In this document: positions 14,154-15,009 of the stretch, one piece after another
Layout of the letters: the number at the start of each line of letters is the position of its first letter
How positions within the stretch are numbered: the first letter of the stretch is position 1
NCBI GenBank assembly: GCA_017621955.1
Contig: JAGASB010000103.1
Coordinates: 1 to 15,009 of the forward strand
Direction: 5' to 3'
Length of the DNA stretch: 15,009 nucleotides
Origin: Clostridia bacterium
Lineage (GTDB): Bacteria > Bacillota_A > Clostridia > Christensenellales > Borkfalkiaceae
Position numbers and translations under genes: made by a program
Notes under the pieces: model-generated
What the model was told of the DNA's origin: nothing
What the model saw: the letters and a program-made list of their open reading frames with translations, nothing else
Database searches by the model: none

Positions 14154-15009
14154 CGCTTTATGCCGATATGCCCGGCGAGCGGCTGGACGCCTTTCTGGCC
14201 CGCCGGGGCGAGGGGCTGACCCGCTCCGCCGCCCAGCGGCTCATCGAAGAGGGGCAGGTGTCACGGAACGGCAGACCCGGGAAGAAAAACGACAGACTGA
14301 ATGTGGGCGACGAGATCGTTTTTACCGTCCCGGAGCCGAAAGCGGTGGACATCAGACCCACGGAAATGGCTCTGGATATCGTATATGAGGACGAGGATGT
14401 GCTGGTCATCAACAAGCCCAAGGGATTGGTGGTGCATCCCGCCGTGGGTCACCAGGACGACACGCTGGTGAACGGCCTGCTCTATGCCATGGGGGATGAC
14501 CTTTCCGGCATCAACGGCGAGCTGCGGCCCGGCATCGTTCACCGCATCGACAAAGACACCTCCGGGCTGCTGGCGGTGGCGAAAAACGATCTTGCCCACA
14601 CGGTGCTGGCATCCCAGCTGAAGGATCACACCATGGCGCGGACTTATGAGGCGATCGTCTGCGGCAGCTTCCAGGAGGACAGCGGTACCGTGGATGCCCC
14701 CATCGGCCGGCATCCCACCGACCGGAAGAAAATGACCGTCACCGCCCGCAATTCCAAAGCGGCGGTAACTCACTGGCAGGTGGTCAGGCGGTATCGGGGG
14801 TATACCCACATCCGCTGCACACTGGAAACCGGCCGAACCCATCAGATCCGTGTGCACATGGCTTATATCGGCCACCCGATTCTGGGGGATACGGTCTACG
14901 GCCACAAAAAGCCGGAACTGGGGCAGGATTCCCAGTGCCTCCACGCCGGCAGTTTGTGCTTCCGCCACCCAAGAGACGGCAGGCCGGTCATGGTCTTCGC
15001 GCCCCTGCC
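14150..15009 (+). CDS. rluD: Ribosomal large-subunit pseudouridine synthase, RluD/RluA family (3' end cut)
   Basis: The frame starts with the ATG that overlaps the lspA stop and runs 286 codons to the window edge without a stop. The product isomerises uridine to pseudouridine in 23S rRNA. An S4-like RNA-binding domain covers about residues 10-60 (RLDAFLARR ... LIEEGQVSRNGRPGKKNDRLNVGD as the core). The catalytic motif HRIDKDTSGLL (131-141) carries the nucleophile D134. The later motifs ARTYEAIV and ETGRTHQIRVHMAYIGHPILGD complete the RluA-type domain. RluD is the best guess because of the N-terminal S4 domain and the lspA neighbour, an arrangement common in Firmicutes. RluC or an rluA-like paralogue cannot be ruled out. 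Only the last few residues appear to be missing. Confidence 0.92.
   Translation, partial: MTLYADMPGERLDAFLARRGEGLTRSAAQRLIEEGQVSRNGRPGKKNDRLNVGDEIVFTVPEPKAVDIRPTEMALDIVYEDEDVLVINKPKGLVVHPAVGHQDDTLVNGLLYAMGDDLSGINGELRPGIVHRIDKDTSGLLAVAKNDLAHTVLASQLKDHTMARTYEAIVCGSFQEDSGTVDAPIGRHPTDRKKMTVTARNSKAAVTHWQVVRRYRGYTHIRCTLETGRTHQIRVHMAYIGHPILGDTVYGHKKPELGQDSQCLHAGSLCFRHPRDGRPVMVFAPL

Overview
The window looks like two unrelated bacterial genome pieces joined near position 12.9 kb. From 1 to about 12,880 the DNA is AT-rich, with long AT-rich gaps, AAGGAG-type ribosome binding sites and clostridial-looking protein families (GTP-type PEP carboxykinase, a long CofE-like protein, a clostridial AraM, a BspA-type lipoprotein). 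This fits an uncultured gut-type Firmicute, perhaps a Christensenellales-like clostridium. From about 13,050 to the end the genes are GC-rich with a different codon choice and resemble an Oscillospiraceae-like clostridium. The taxonomic guesses are inference. An assembly chimera is the simplest reading of the change.

Layout, left to right. Positions 1-270 hold a hairpin-rich repeat (copy A) behind mnmA (tRNA thiouridylase, minus strand). mnmA is divergent from a CNNM/CBS/CorC membrane protein gene. A tRNA-Arg(CCG) gene follows, then a CofE-like protein, which converges on a small HdeD/DUF308-like membrane protein across a shared terminator. Next come repeat copy C, a 34-codon lipoprotein signal-peptide remnant, and a BspA-type leucine-rich-repeat lipoprotein. 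The lipoprotein is preceded by a compact structured RNA with its own strong promoter and terminator. GTP-dependent PEP carboxykinase, an uncharacterised Pro/Cys-rich protein, repeat copy B, and an AraM-type glycerol-1-phosphate dehydrogenase complete the AT-rich part. The AT-rich part ends in a minus-strand fragment resembling the C-terminus of a SLOG-fold protein. The GC-rich part carries an HPr-like protein without its phosphorylatable histidine, then the translationally coupled pair lspA-rluD, with rluD cut by the window end.

Most genes appear to be single-gene units with their own sigma-A-type promoter, often with an extended -10 TGn. There is no obvious multi-gene pathway in the AT-rich part. 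The signals least explained by standard annotation are: (i) a repeat family in which hairpins are separated by an 8-nt motif whose orientation flips halfway, and in which two copies differ by paired, compensatory stem changes; and (ii) the roughly 150-nt structured RNA upstream of the lipoprotein gene.
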